Shown here: positions 21,486-32,540 of the stretch, in pieces
How the letters are laid out: every line of letters begins with the position of its first letter
How positions within the stretch are numbered: the stretch's first letter is position 1
DNA from: Pilatotrama ljubarskyi
Lineage: Eukaryota; Basidiomycota; Agaricomycetes; Polyporales; Polyporaceae
Assembly (NCBI GenBank): GCA_022385805.1
Contig: MU277748.1
Coordinates: 1 to 64,000 of the forward strand
Direction: 5' to 3'
Length of the DNA: 64,000 nt
Position numbers and translations under genes: made by a program
Notes under the pieces: generated by a model
What the model was told of the DNA's origin: nothing
The model's database searches: none
The model's input: the letters and a program-made list of their open reading frames with translations, nothing else

Positions 21486-22301
21486 ATGTCCGCTACCCAT
21501 CCTGCTGCCTCCCAAGACCCCTGTGCACATTGCGGCTATATTCCCGGTCCGAACGCACATATTCCTGCAGAGACTAAGCGGAAATTCTCAGTAGGGGATG
21601 TGTGCCGGATCGCAGAGTCTGTCAAAGTTCCCTTCCTTCTCCTCTTCCAAGATATCAGGCGACGCTTTCCTTCCCAACAGGGAGGGCCTGCTACACAAAG
21701 CAGCAAGTCGACTCAGGCATTGCCCGGCGGTGCAGTGCGCAGTGACGACGGGGGCGATGGGAGTTTGGCGACCATGTCGGGAGCGGGTCACTCGCCTCGG
21801 AGCAGCAGCGCTATACAAATTTCCCGATCTCTCCAATCCATCAACAGCAGGACAAATGCGGCTTACTACCGACCATGCCTCCTTTTGACGGGCCATAAAC
21901 CCAAGAGCTCAGCCCTTACGAGGGTGTACCTCCTTGCGAGCTTCCATAGCCGACCGATGCATACGATGCCGCAGGTTGTGCAGTCGTTGAGCATCCCGAT
22001 CTTCCCTAACCTCGGTATCGACACTTCAATAAGCAAGGACAAGCACATACACTCGTATCCTGAATGGCCCGCGGTGCCTGTCGCTTGGCTGGTGGCCTAC
22101 CAGGTTACGTCAAGGCGTTCAGTGAAGAGTAGATGGTACCACAAGGACGACGCAGGCGTGCTGATGAAGCAGGGCACGATGTTCGACGACGAACAGATGG
22201 GGAAGCTGGAGCTGTTGCGTGAAGAACGCTTGAACTCGTGGAGGGTTAGGTGCGAGGACCTGACCTTCCTCAAAGAGGCGGAACTGGAGTTTCTGGTATA
22301 A
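21486..22301 (+). CDS. Family A protein, copy A4 (unknown function)
   Basis: I do not recognise this protein. The start is the ATG at 21486 (MSATHPAASQDPCAHC); the frame is open upstream, but the family begins just before the CxxC. Visible blocks are CAHC, FSVGDVCRIAES, RPCLLL, YLLASFHSR, VVQSLSIPIFPN and HIHSYPEWP, followed by WLVAYQV and RW. It is the most diverged A copy. The frame stops at 22301 right after KEAELEFLV. In A1-A3 an intron follows this point, so here a GTATAA donor could lead to an acceptor before 22360 and a short further exon (REDWGTVSEVW...) ending near 22440. That extension is weakly supported. Divergent partner of B5. Confidence 0.6.
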   Translation: MSATHPAASQDPCAHCGYIPGPNAHIPAETKRKFSVGDVCRIAESVKVPFLLLFQDIRRRFPSQQGGPATQSSKSTQALPGGAVRSDDGGDGSLATMSGAGHSPRSSSAIQISRSLQSINSRTNAAYYRPCLLLTGHKPKSSALTRVYLLASFHSRPMHTMPQVVQSLSIPIFPNLGIDTSISKDKHIHSYPEWPAVPVAWLVAYQVTSRRSVKSRWYHKDDAGVLMKQGTMFDDEQMGKLELLREERLNSWRVRCEDLTFLKEAELEFLV

Positions 22302-23399
22302 TCACCTTTTTTCTTTTTGGACGTCATTGCCTGACATCATTGGTCCGCTTTGCATAGAGAGAGGACTGGGGCACTGTCAGCGAGGTTTGGGATATACCGG
22401 TGGTGAGAGACACCAACCGCTGGAGACAAATGACCTACTAAAGCACGGACACCGCTAGACCATCGGGACGAGAACCGCTACGGGAAGCGTTGCTAGCGCT
22501 TCGACGCTAGCATCGCCTGCGTTCTCAACGTTCCGGTGAGGCTCCGCCCCAAGTTTATCATATATGATCAATCTGTGTGCAATATTGTAAGTTCTGCCCT
22601 ATGGTACGAGACGAGGCGAGGCTAACGTACCTCTTCAGTCGCTGGTATAAGATAGTACGCGCGCCTGATATGCGGCATCTGCACGCATAGGGCGAAAGCA
22701 TCACTGCGGTTTCCGCCATGCGAGTGATTGTTGATCGTCCAGTATCTGCGCTCCGGGGCCGTATACGAGTGGGAGGAGGAATGGTCCTACCTTCAGGCTT
22801 CACGTTTGTGGTTCGCTTTGGTTTGGTGTAGGTTCACGAGGGCTTGTACGGCAGTGTTATATATCAATACGCCAATGTCCCTGAACTGGCTGGAGGAAAC
22901 GTGCATCACCAGCATGTTATTCGAATCCAGGATTGTTGGCAACCTGGGTAAACGCTCAGCGGCCCAAGGCGTCACGGACGAGGGATACGCGCTAGGGGGC
23001 AGTGGCAGCGAGCCATCTGTGGAGATTTTCTGGAACGCATACTGCATCTGAAGACCAAGCAACAAAGTTGAATAATGTAGATCAAGGCGAAAGGTGACGG
23101 GCACCTGTCACGGCGAGTACAGAATGGAGGAAGTCTCTATGGCCGGACAGACCTGTTGTATGCCAATTCTTGCTCCAAATGACATCTCCGGCATGCGCGG
23201 GGCTTCACTGACGCGCCTAGTCCGTTGGGATGCGCGTTGCAGAAAGCGTTTGCTGTTGCATGTACTGCCAAACATGCTCCGCGCACTGGATAGACGTGCG
23301 GGTTAGACTGAATCGCTCGCAGGGACCGATACAAGGGGTGCCGGTCTGCACTCCGGCTGACACAGAGGGGAAGGACAAATTCTGCTGAGTCGTTTCGAT
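22302..23399. other. Spacer between A4 and the B6 pseudogene
   Basis: No gene can be supported. On the minus strand, 22793-23104 reads like a weak protein fragment (QMQYAFQKISTDGSLPLPPS...), possibly continued near 22620-22760, but I see no family match. Confidence 0.35.
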
Positions 23400-24412
23400 C
23401 AGCACTGCTCTCCGATCCACGCTCACCGGCGTCTTATCGAGAGCAACTTCGTCGAAATCGTCAGAGGCATTAGTGCCCAGACTCCGCGCTGATTGGTCTG
23501 CAATCTTTTCTGTGCCGCTCTGATAATACTGCGCGTAGTCAGCGAGCGTCAGCATGGGAGAAGAGTGCAGCAAGTGAGGGCGTAGGTGCAGTACGATTTG
23601 TCCCTTTTTCGTCGCAATCAACCGGGCTCGGGATCTTCTCTTGCACATCGGTCAAGTCAAAGCAGAAGTTTATCTATGGGTGGAGAGTTGGGTCTTCATC
23701 CTGCTGGAGACCAAACGGGTCGAACGCAATGGTGGCCTTGAGTGGCAGTACGCTAGGTAAACGAACACGTGTCAGTGATGACGCATCCCGAGGAGAGCAG
23801 GAACTTGATCTGTTACAAGCATCGAATGCATCAGAGGCCCTAGTGCTGTCATCCGCTGCGGCGCCGTCATGACCGTACGTGGATGTATTCGTTGCACGGC
23901 ACCTGCGAGGTACCACCCCTGCACCGCGAACGCAGCTGCACGCCGCTCTCATTCCTCCAGAACATAGTAGGCGCGATCCATGTCCACGTCCAAGGTGTCT
24001 TGCATCCTGATTATAACCAGCTCGAGAAGTGAACCCCCATGTGCTTCGTCGAACTCGAGATCAGCCCGAATGCGCATCTTGATCTCTGAGTTCACCCAGT
24101 GATAACAGTTAGCATTATGGGAAAGCCGGCTCAATTACGAGCGGCGAGCGGCCAGTGGGTGCACGATATTAGCAGGCGCGACGGGTATGCACAGGTCGGA
24201 AGTGATCGCCATGTCTGGGTCCTCGGGACGTAAGCATGGTCCGACTAGATGCATAGTAGCCGTACCATGGCCGACGTGGCCACGGGAGCTCTACAGGCGG
24301 CGTGGATGAGAGTGAGTAGACGATGAAGCCTGACGTTGGAAACTCACGTCGACGAGGTAGACGATGTACTTCTTGGGCGCACCGCCCTCGCAGCCTCCAG
24401 GGCTGTGTGAGG
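23400..24412 (-). pseudogene. Family B pseudogene, copy B6
   Basis: This is a broken relative of B5. An exon-1 remnant near 24412-24350 reads ALEAARAVRPKKYIVYLVD before an intron-like GTGAGT...GTAG. Then follow ELPWPRRPWYGYY, a frameshift, GPCLRPEDPDMAITSDLCIP, a stop, NANCYHWVNSEIKMRIRADL, FDEAHGG, a stop after YYVLEE, further frameshifts, IAFDPFGLQQDEDPTLHP followed by a stop, and INFCFDLTD. The third exon survives as AQYYQSGTEKIAD. The start of exon 1 is missing. It ends within about 260 bp of the ELP1 start codon, head to head with it, marking the edge of the A/B array. Confidence 0.8.
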
Positions 24413-24669
24413 ACAATATGTCCTGCGTGCTTTCCAGCCGTATCTATAGGCTGTGTATTGACAAGTACAAGATCTCAAGTGGCGGCGTACTGGCGGGGAG
24501 TAGACGCCCGCCGTCTGGACGGAGATCTTGCCGAGATCTGGCTCGCCTTCCTCTGCTGGAGTCTCATCGCATTTCTGCAGTCTACTCTCGTTACTCCCTC
24601 AATCGTCGAGGACACCCTGGCGGCTTCTCCTGAAAACTTCACCAGGGGTAGACTGGGCTTGCTTGCAGT

Positions 24670-27600
24670 ATGAGGAGTCTTGCCTTGTGGAAGATTGCTC
24701 ATGCGTCTGTCTCTGCGCCAGAATTCTCGGCTGGGGAGCAGTCAAGCATCACCTCCACAGCTCTCGACCTCGACCAAAATGCGCTGCTAGTTGCGACAGA
24801 ACGCAGGGATGCTTTGAACGACAGCGAGGCGACGATAGCTATCTGGAGGTTAACGAACGAGGCGGGGACTTCGGAGGAGGTGAGTCGCGCATCCACAGTC
24901 CCAAAGCATGAGCCGCAATGTTTCTTAGGGCACTCCGTCTCTGGTTACCAGCTTCGCAACACCCACTCAACTCGCGGCCAACCCGTGGTCTAAAGGAACC
25001 GCAAAGGGTGTCGTCACGCCAAGGAAGGATGCGGAGATCGTGTCAATGCATATCCTCCCCGACTCTCATTCTCTCGCAGTGATCACTCGCGCCGGCGACA
25101 TCACTACTATCTCGCTCGACGAGGATACTCCTTCTGTAAGTAATGGCACACTCTCCCCGTTGCGTATACATGCTGAGGAGTGCAGGCGGAGGTTGTCGGT
25201 TCCGTGGAGGGAGGCATCATGGGCGCGGCATGGAGCCCGGACGATACACTCCTCGTGCTAGTCACAGGTGCGTGTACCGCTACATTGTATCGCGGCAAAT
25301 CTCACGCGCAGCACATATCGCAGGCGAAGACAAGCTGCTCCTCATGACGTCCACCTTCGACGTCCTCTCCGAAGGCCCCTTGCACCCCAAGGAGTTCGGT
25401 GAGGACGCCCCCATCAACGTCGGCTGGGGCGCGAAGCACACCCAGTTCCACGGGTCCCTCGGAAAGGCTGCCGCCAATTCCTCCATCCCCCCAACGGCAG
25501 TCGGTGCGAGTCCCGACGACGACGGCCATGTCCGCGTCAGCTGGCGCGGTGACGGCGCGTACTTCACCGTGAGCGTGCTCGAGGGCGCGACTGAGGTTTG
25601 TAAACGCTCCAGTTCCGTCGCAAATCATGCTGACAGCCTCCATGGCAGGCAGAGGCAAGGCCCCATCGCACGATCCGGGTGTACTCCCGCGAGGCCACTC
25701 TGCAGAGCACCGCCGAACCCGTGCCCGGCTTGGAGCACGTCCTCTCCTGGCGTCCCTCCGGCAACCTCATCATCGGCACCCAGCGCTTTGGCAAAATCCC
25801 TGGCGAGCCCGCAGAGCAATCGGCTTCGGGCTCTGGGTTGGGGCCGGGGCGCGATGGGCGACACGATATCGTGTTCTTCGAGCGTAATGGGCTGCGGCAT
25901 GGCGAGTTCACGCTGAGGGAGTATAAGGCGGGGGATGCAGGGAACGCTGTGAGCGAGCAGCGGAGGTGGGGATATCGTGTGCGCGAGGTTGGCTGGAGCT
26001 CGGACTCGAATGTCCTCAGTCTCTGGATTGAGCGGGAGGATGGCGACATTGGTACGGTGCTCTCCGCATCAGCTCATCAGCGTCCGCTCACACCTTGCAG
26101 TGCAACTGTGGACGACTGGGAACTATCATTGGTCAGTATGTGAGGCGGAGACGAGATCAGTATGTGCTCACGGGCTCTCAGGTACCTGAAGCAGGAGATC
26201 ACAGCCCCTCCAGGCCAAGATGGTACGCCGGGTCGGTTCACGTCCGTACAATGGCATCCGGAAGACTCCTTGCGCATTATCCTCACCACGTCAAGTACGT
26301 TCAATCGAATGATCACCCATGGAATCATGAGCTAACTTCTCGTATAGCGGACGTCATCCAGCGCACTTACGCGTGGGACACCTTCGCGTCCCCGACCCAG
26401 GCTCCAGTCGACTCGGGCTCAGTTGCAGTGATCGACGGCAGTACGTCCCTCTGTCAGCGACTGTCCCCCGTGCCATGCTAATGGGGGTGCGCAGCGAATA
26501 TCCTCCTCACGCCCTTCCGAAGCCAAAATGTCCCGCCACCAATGGCGTCCCACACCCTCTCTCTCGAGCTCCCTCCGGACCTGCAGCCCACCCAACCGAA
26601 CCGTACCCCAGTGCCCGTCCACGCCACCTTCGCGCATACTCGCGACCTGCTCGCCGTTCTCTGGGAACATGGTACTCTTCAAATTTATGACCTGCAGACC
26701 CGCCTTGGTCCGGGGCGAGGCAAGGTCATGGACCCCGTGTCGGTCTGGTCTGGGAAGCTGGCCACGAGGTCCTACAGGCAGGCGGCGTTCGCTGTGGGCG
26801 GGTCTGGGGAGGACATGCGTATTGCTGTCTTGGGCTCTGATCCTAGCAGCGATGCCGTGGATGTGGTGTCCGTGGTCGATATCTCGGGAAGTGAGGCAAA
26901 GATGAGTGACGTGGCGTTCGTGACTCATAATGGACGACTGGTGCCCTCGAGGAACATCCTCTGGGAAGCGCCCGATGGCAAAATATTTGAAGGTCTGTCT
27001 GCGAGGAGTCCTGAACAGTGATACGGAGGTGCTGACATGTCTGTAGTGGACACCGAGACCAAGAGCGCATCCGAAATTGCCCAGTTCCCGGAGTTCTGCT
27101 TCTGGACTGCACACTCCTTGGTTAAAGAAGACGCAAACGATGCGTCCACCTCACTGTATATAGGCCTTACGCACGGAGGCAAGCTCCACGTCGTCAGCGG
27201 TCCCGCATCGCGCACACTCGCGGCGAGCGTGAACTCGTTCACCCTGACACCTGGGTTCCTCATCTTCACCACCACCGCGCACGTCGCGCAGTTCGCGCCT
27301 CTGAAGACTCTAGCGAGCGTTTTAAAGAACCCGGAGACGGGTGCTCTGCCAGAGTTCGAGACCAGGCGCGTGGAGCGCGGGTCGAGGATCGTGACGGCGG
27401 TGCCCAGCAATATGAGTTTGGTCCTTCAGATGCCGAGAGGCAATCTGGAGACGATCAACCCGAGACCTTTGGTCATGGAGATCGTAAAGCAGGACATCAA
27501 CAGGTGCGTACACGTGTAGCACATCTATGGCAGCCGTGAACTGACTGTCCCCTCCAGCGGGAACTACGGCAAAGCGTTTACTGCATGCAGGAAGCACCGT

Positions 27601-29885
27601 ATCGATCTGAACGTGTTCGTCGAACACGATCAGGAAGCGTTCATCAAACGCATACCTTCCTTCCTCGAGCAAGTCTCCGACGTCGACTATATCAACTTGT
27701 TCTTGACAAGCCTTGGGTGCGCACAGCTCTCAACACTCGAGTATTGTTCTGGCACTCATCAACACATTAGCCAAGGCCCCCTCCCCGCGGAAGTTGTTTC
27801 GCGCATTTGCGACCAGATTCGCGCGGAGCTGGAGAGGAAGGATCTGAAGAAGTATGTCAACTCGATCCTGACCGCCCACGTCGTCAAGAGGCCACCTGAC
27901 CACGAAGCCGGGCTCGCGCTGCTCCTGCGCCTCAAGGGTATGTTCCTTCCTCCCCGAAGGTCCTGACGCTCTGCTCATGTGCGCCTCAAGAGTCAGAACC
28001 CGACCTCGTCGAGGATGCGGTGAAGTACATCATCTTCCTCGTCGACGCAGACAAGCTGTTCGATACCGCTCTCGGCATGTACGACTTCTCTCTGGTCCTG
28101 ATGGTCGCACAGCACGCGCAGAAGGTCCGCGAGACGCCCTATACTCATACGGTCGTACCACTAACGATACGCCTTCGCAGGATCCACGAGAGTACCTCCC
28201 ATTCCTGCGCGAACTGCGTGCCCTCGACCACTATTACCAGCGCTTCCGGATTGACGACCATCTGAGGAGGTACGAGAAGGCTCTGACGAACTTGAGTCTA
28301 GCTTGTAGGCGCTCTCGTCAATCGTCGTCCACATTATCCTCTGACATTTGTCAGGCCCGGAGCGTTTCGAAGAAGCGATGGCCTATGTGGAGAAGCACCA
28401 GTTATACGACCATGCGCTGTCAATATGGCATGGTACCGACAAATACGAGGTGCGAGTCCCTCGAATTGCATGGGAATTGACCGATACTGAGACAGATACC
28501 AGGCGGTGCTAGACATCTATGGCGACTGGCTCTTTGAACGGCGAGATTTCCGAGAGGCTGCATTCGGTGTGTATTCTTCCATCGTATACAGGAAGGAACG
28601 CGACTAATCCGCAGTTCAGTCTTCCGGCAGGCGGATAGACCCGAGAAAGCGATGATCGCTCACGAAAAGGCACTCGACTGGCAGGAGCTCTTCGAGCTTG
28701 CTGTGCAGCAGCAGCTCTCCGATGAGGATCTGAAGGACGTTGCATACCGCGTAGCTGGTTAGTAGCATCAGTTGGCCTCTGCGCTCGTATTCACTCATAG
28801 CTGGATTAGAGGACCTGGTGTCGAAGAAGAGGACATCAGAGGCCGCCAATGTCCTGCTCGACTACGCGAAAGACGAACGAGAGGCTGTCATCGCCCTGGT
28901 GGAGGGCAGCCACTTCTCCGAGGCCAGGCGCATTGTGAGTTCTGTTTTCTATTGATTCGCAGACGGCGTCTCACTTCGGGATAGATTGTTCTACATCGCC
29001 GCCCAGAGCTGCTGGAAGAGATCATCCACCCGGGTGCTCTGGAGTGCCGCGCTCGCATCGCAGAGGACATGAGCGAGATGAGGGAGCAGCTCCGAAAGCA
29101 AGTGAATCGACTGCGTGAGCTCCGCGTTCGCAAGGTCGAGGAGCCCGGTGAGTCGTCTCATCACACGTGCTGGTTTGCGTTCTCACATAGCGTTGCAGAG
29201 GCCTTCTACGGGGTGGAGGATACAGATCTGCACAATGTGGATGTCATGACAGACGTATCCATGGCGCCGACGATGTTCACTCGGTACACCGTTGCGCCCT
29301 CGGCCATGTCGAAGACGTCCTCAAAGTAGGCACATCTATGTAGCATTGTCTTACGCCTGCTGACCATCCTGCGCAGACGTAGCTCGCGGTCGAAGCGCAA
29401 GCTGGAGCGGAAGGTGGGCTCTGGGAGGAAAGGTACGGTGGACGAGGAGGAATATCTCCTGAAATCCGTCTCCAAGCTCGGCGCCCGTTTCAACACGACC
29501 CAGGGTAAGTCATAGTCTTCTCGTGATGCTCTGTTCATGGCGGCTCACGAACCTGGTCATTTCCGCAGCCGACAGCGCCAGCCTCCTTCCTCAACTCCTT
29601 CAGTTCACTGAGGAGCATCGCGCAGAGGCGGCTTCACTGCAGCAGGAGCTCAGCGAATTTGCCGCAGAGCTCAACGAAGCCGTCGAGGAAATCTGGAAGA
29701 AGGCACCCGAGAATGAAGAAGGCACCGAGTCCGCGCCTGCGCTAGACAGCTGGGCAGCGCGCATGGAAGCCTATGAAAAGCAAAAGCATATCAACCCCGT
29801 CGATAAGGTGGCTCGACCAGAGCTGACGAAATCTGAATGGAAGCTCAGACTACCCGATGCGCGCGCCTCGACCGAGAACCGGTGA
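24670..29885 (+). CDS. ELP1: Elongator complex protein 1 (IKI3/ELP1)
   Basis: ELP1 is the scaffold subunit of Elongator, which adds the cm5 group to wobble uridine of tRNAs. The product begins MRSLALWKIAHA and is built from more than ten exons (for example 24670-24879, 24929-25135, 25186-25267, 25324 onward). Recognisable family stretches are the N-terminal propeller with GSVEGGIMGAAWSPD and VSWRGDGAYFTVS, the hallmark FFERNGLRHGEFTL, ADVIQRTYAWD, the second propeller with GTLQIYDLQTR, then the helical repeats (QDPREYLPFLREL, FEEAMAYVEKH). The basic segment SSRSKRKLERKVGSGRKGTVDEEEYLL near the C-terminus, given here only by its start and end, matches the tRNA-binding region, and the helical dimerisation end follows. 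The frame looks intact throughout. It borders the A/B array and is a good synteny anchor. Confidence 0.9.
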
Positions 29886-30013
29886 TAGTCATCGGCGGCG
29901 GAACGCGTATGTGGTAGAGTCAGAGACGGCAGCAATAAGTCATATTGTACCCCAAATATTCGTAGCAGAAGTTTAGTGAGCACCATCACCGATGTAGCAT
30001 GTAGCCTAGAACC

Positions 30014-31962
30014 TCAGACTCGGAAGCCCAAGATTTCGTTCGCGGCAGCAATTGCCTGACGCTCTCCTTCGTTCATATACGACTTGTAGCCGAAGGGTTC
30101 AAATCCGAGTATGCGACGACCATCCGGATGACTGATATCTTCCAGTCTCGCCCGGCCCACAAAGCGCGATTCGCCTTCACCGCTCGGGAAGTCTCTATAC
30201 TCGGCACGTCAGCGACGGGAAGCGAGAAGAGAAACGCGGACCACATACGGCGACGGGAGGCCTTGCAGGAATGTGGCGCGCTGGTCACGTAAGTATGCCG
30301 CGCTATATGATGACAAGGTTAGCTCTCGAGTCGTGGCACCAGGATAGTCTCTCAGAAGCGTCCATACTTTCGCTCCGTGAGCGGAACTGCAGGGATGTAG
30401 AGCACCGAAGAATCTTCTACCCCGTTGTGATCGCGTTCGACCGCATGAATGACATCGGTGTGCCCTGCGTTCATCATTAGCTTCCGTACAACATAACTCA
30501 GAATTAGCATGGGAGCTCACAGTATACCTGATCGCCAGGTTGCACCCGGGGAATCGATACAACTGTCTTCTCGATCCGCAGATGAGGGTGAGTCTCCGGC
30601 GTCACTGCCTGCGTCTTTCCGGGTGTGCTACCTGGGAAGGCAGGGTTGTCGAGGTCCAGGACCCAGGCGTCGGCGTCCAGCGGGATGTCAGAGGGGTTTG
30701 TGACGCCCGCGGCAAGGTCGGAGCGTAGGCGGAAGAACGGGCGAGGAATGAGGTAAGCCGTAGCAAGCGGTAGCATGGGCAGAACCCGCAGGGTGCCTTC
30801 GCCTGCGCCAGTATTAGAAAGCGCTGTCCACCCTTGCCATGGGCGGAATATCGAACACTGGTTGCTGCAGATACCCGTGAGTGACCGTCTAGCACATGGC
30901 AGATCAGGGTCTTACGGAGCGTTGTACAAATCCTGGTTTGCATCGAGTCTGGGTGAGATATCGAATGGATCGTGTTCGCGCCACGCCTCTCCGCCCTCCA
31001 GTATCCTGCTGAAGCACGAGCGGAATGCCGGGTCCTCCCAGCGCTCGATGCTCCCACCGTCTATGTGCGGTCCGAGCGTGAAGACGCTAGGCCCCGGAGG
31101 TCTAATCCGGAGGCGGTCAAAGTACGAGATCGGGGTGCGGACGCTGATGGGAGAATCGGGATTGGACGTATGCCAGAGGGAGAGCAGGTACTTCTGTGTC
31201 GCGATGAGCGCAGGATGCGTGCGCGCAAGGATCTGCGCCTTGGTGTTGTAAAGTTCGTAGAAGACGATGTTGTCGGGAGGTGATCCTGCATACGCGCGGT
31301 GAATATAGAGATCATGCACTCTCGTTAACATACAGTAGTACCTGTTACTTTGTCTCGGTTCGCGGCGATGTAGTCCTTGATCGATTGCTTCCAGGCCAGA
31401 GCTTCCTGCACAGGGAGTCAATCGCAGTAACCAGTGCGGAGGGGGTCGACAAACCTCCTGGGGAACGCCGCCTTTGACGATCAGTACTCCCGTCTTCTTC
31501 AAAGTACGCAGCTGCTCCTCGGACAAGCCTCTCTGGATGTCCGAGTACGGGACTTGCAAGATGACCTTCACAACCACTGGCGTTAGCACCGCTCGCCCTC
31601 TTTTCTTCCATCAACGCGGGAGGCCTCACTTCAGCCCCGCGCTCCTCAATCTCCTTCGTCGCACCCTCCAGCTCTTTCACCACACTCCGCCAGCTATGCA
31701 CGATCGCGTCTGGGTCGACGCATATCTCTTTCTTCAGGTCAGCAAAACGCGGCGGGAGGGGCGGGCCTTCCGTGGTGAGGTTCTCGAAGAACTCCATGAT
31801 ACTCCCTTCCTTCTTCGTGACCCGCCGGGTCTGCGCGACCTGTGCAAAGGTGCGCGCACCGCATGCAAGGAGTGGGTGCGATACGTGAGTTCGCCGGGGA
31901 TGGAGAGCTTGAGTGAGAGGCGGTGCGTTTCTAGGACGAGCGATGGCAGCGAGCTTGTACAT
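30014..31962 (-). CDS. DUF1479 family, putative 2-oxoglutarate/Fe(II) dioxygenase-like protein
   Basis: A multi-exon minus-strand gene. The N-terminus (MYKLAAIARPRNAPPLTQ) is basic, lacks acids and could be a mitochondrial targeting signal. Family stretches follow: IMEFFENLTTEGPPLPPRF, VPYSDIQRGLSEEQLRTLKK, GVLIVKGGVPQE, SPPDNIVFYELYNTKAQILA, SVRTPISYFDRLRIRPPGP, then the H-x-D motif in LGPHIDGGSIERWEDP. After further introns comes GDQVYWHTDVIHAVE, whose Trp codon is split by an intron, then VLYIPAVPLTERKYGRF and a C-terminal FEPFGYKSYMNEGERQAI. His and Asp in the two motifs are likely metal ligands, as in related dioxygenases. The substrate of this family is not known to me. The stop is at 30014. 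Confidence 0.85.
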
Positions 31963-32036
31963 GATCGAGAGACAGCCCAGAACTGAGCAATCAGGAAGGA
32001 TGAACCGTGTACGTCCTCACGACTGAATCACCGCTC

Positions 32037-32044
32037 CTTATATA
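32037..32044 (-). promoter_or_regulatory. TATA box candidate of the DUF1479 gene
   Basis: On the minus strand the sequence reads TATATAAG, about 75 bp upstream of the start codon at 31962. Position and sequence suit a TATA box; transcription start is not visible. Confidence 0.45.
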
Positions 32045-32540
32045 CGTATACCTGATGCTTGGCATACACGAACGCTGCCACCATCCCCATAACCGAAAGC
32101 AGCAGCTGACCGTGATGGCGCAGGAGGACACGATCGGCGTTCCCAGCGGCGGCATCCCGCGTCCGGACGCAGAGAACTCCGCATCTCTGCATTGACTCGT
32201 CCACCAGAGGGCCTCCAAGATTCTGGCTAGCACCAACCGGGGTCTCCCTCTAGCCGAGATAATCAGGGTGCACCGATTACGATCATCAAGGGAGGGTTGG
32301 GCGGAATCCCCATCCCGGACGCAACTGCTTCGAGCAGGGAGCGGTATTTAGGGTTTGTCCGAGGTTTGTCCGAGGTTTTCCCATGGGCTGCATCCCATTA
32401 TCCATCCTATGAGATCCGTGTATACAACATTATGGAGCACTACAAGGGCGTTCTATGTCAGCTCGGCGAGCTATGAGAGGATCGTGCACTCACCAAGTCG
32501 GTATGAGACCATTCTATCTGATGTATTGAATGCGATTGAA

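Noticed and set aside
26419..27114. 231-codon minus-strand frame inside ELP1
   Set aside because: It lies entirely antisense to clearly conserved ELP1 exons and shows no motif.
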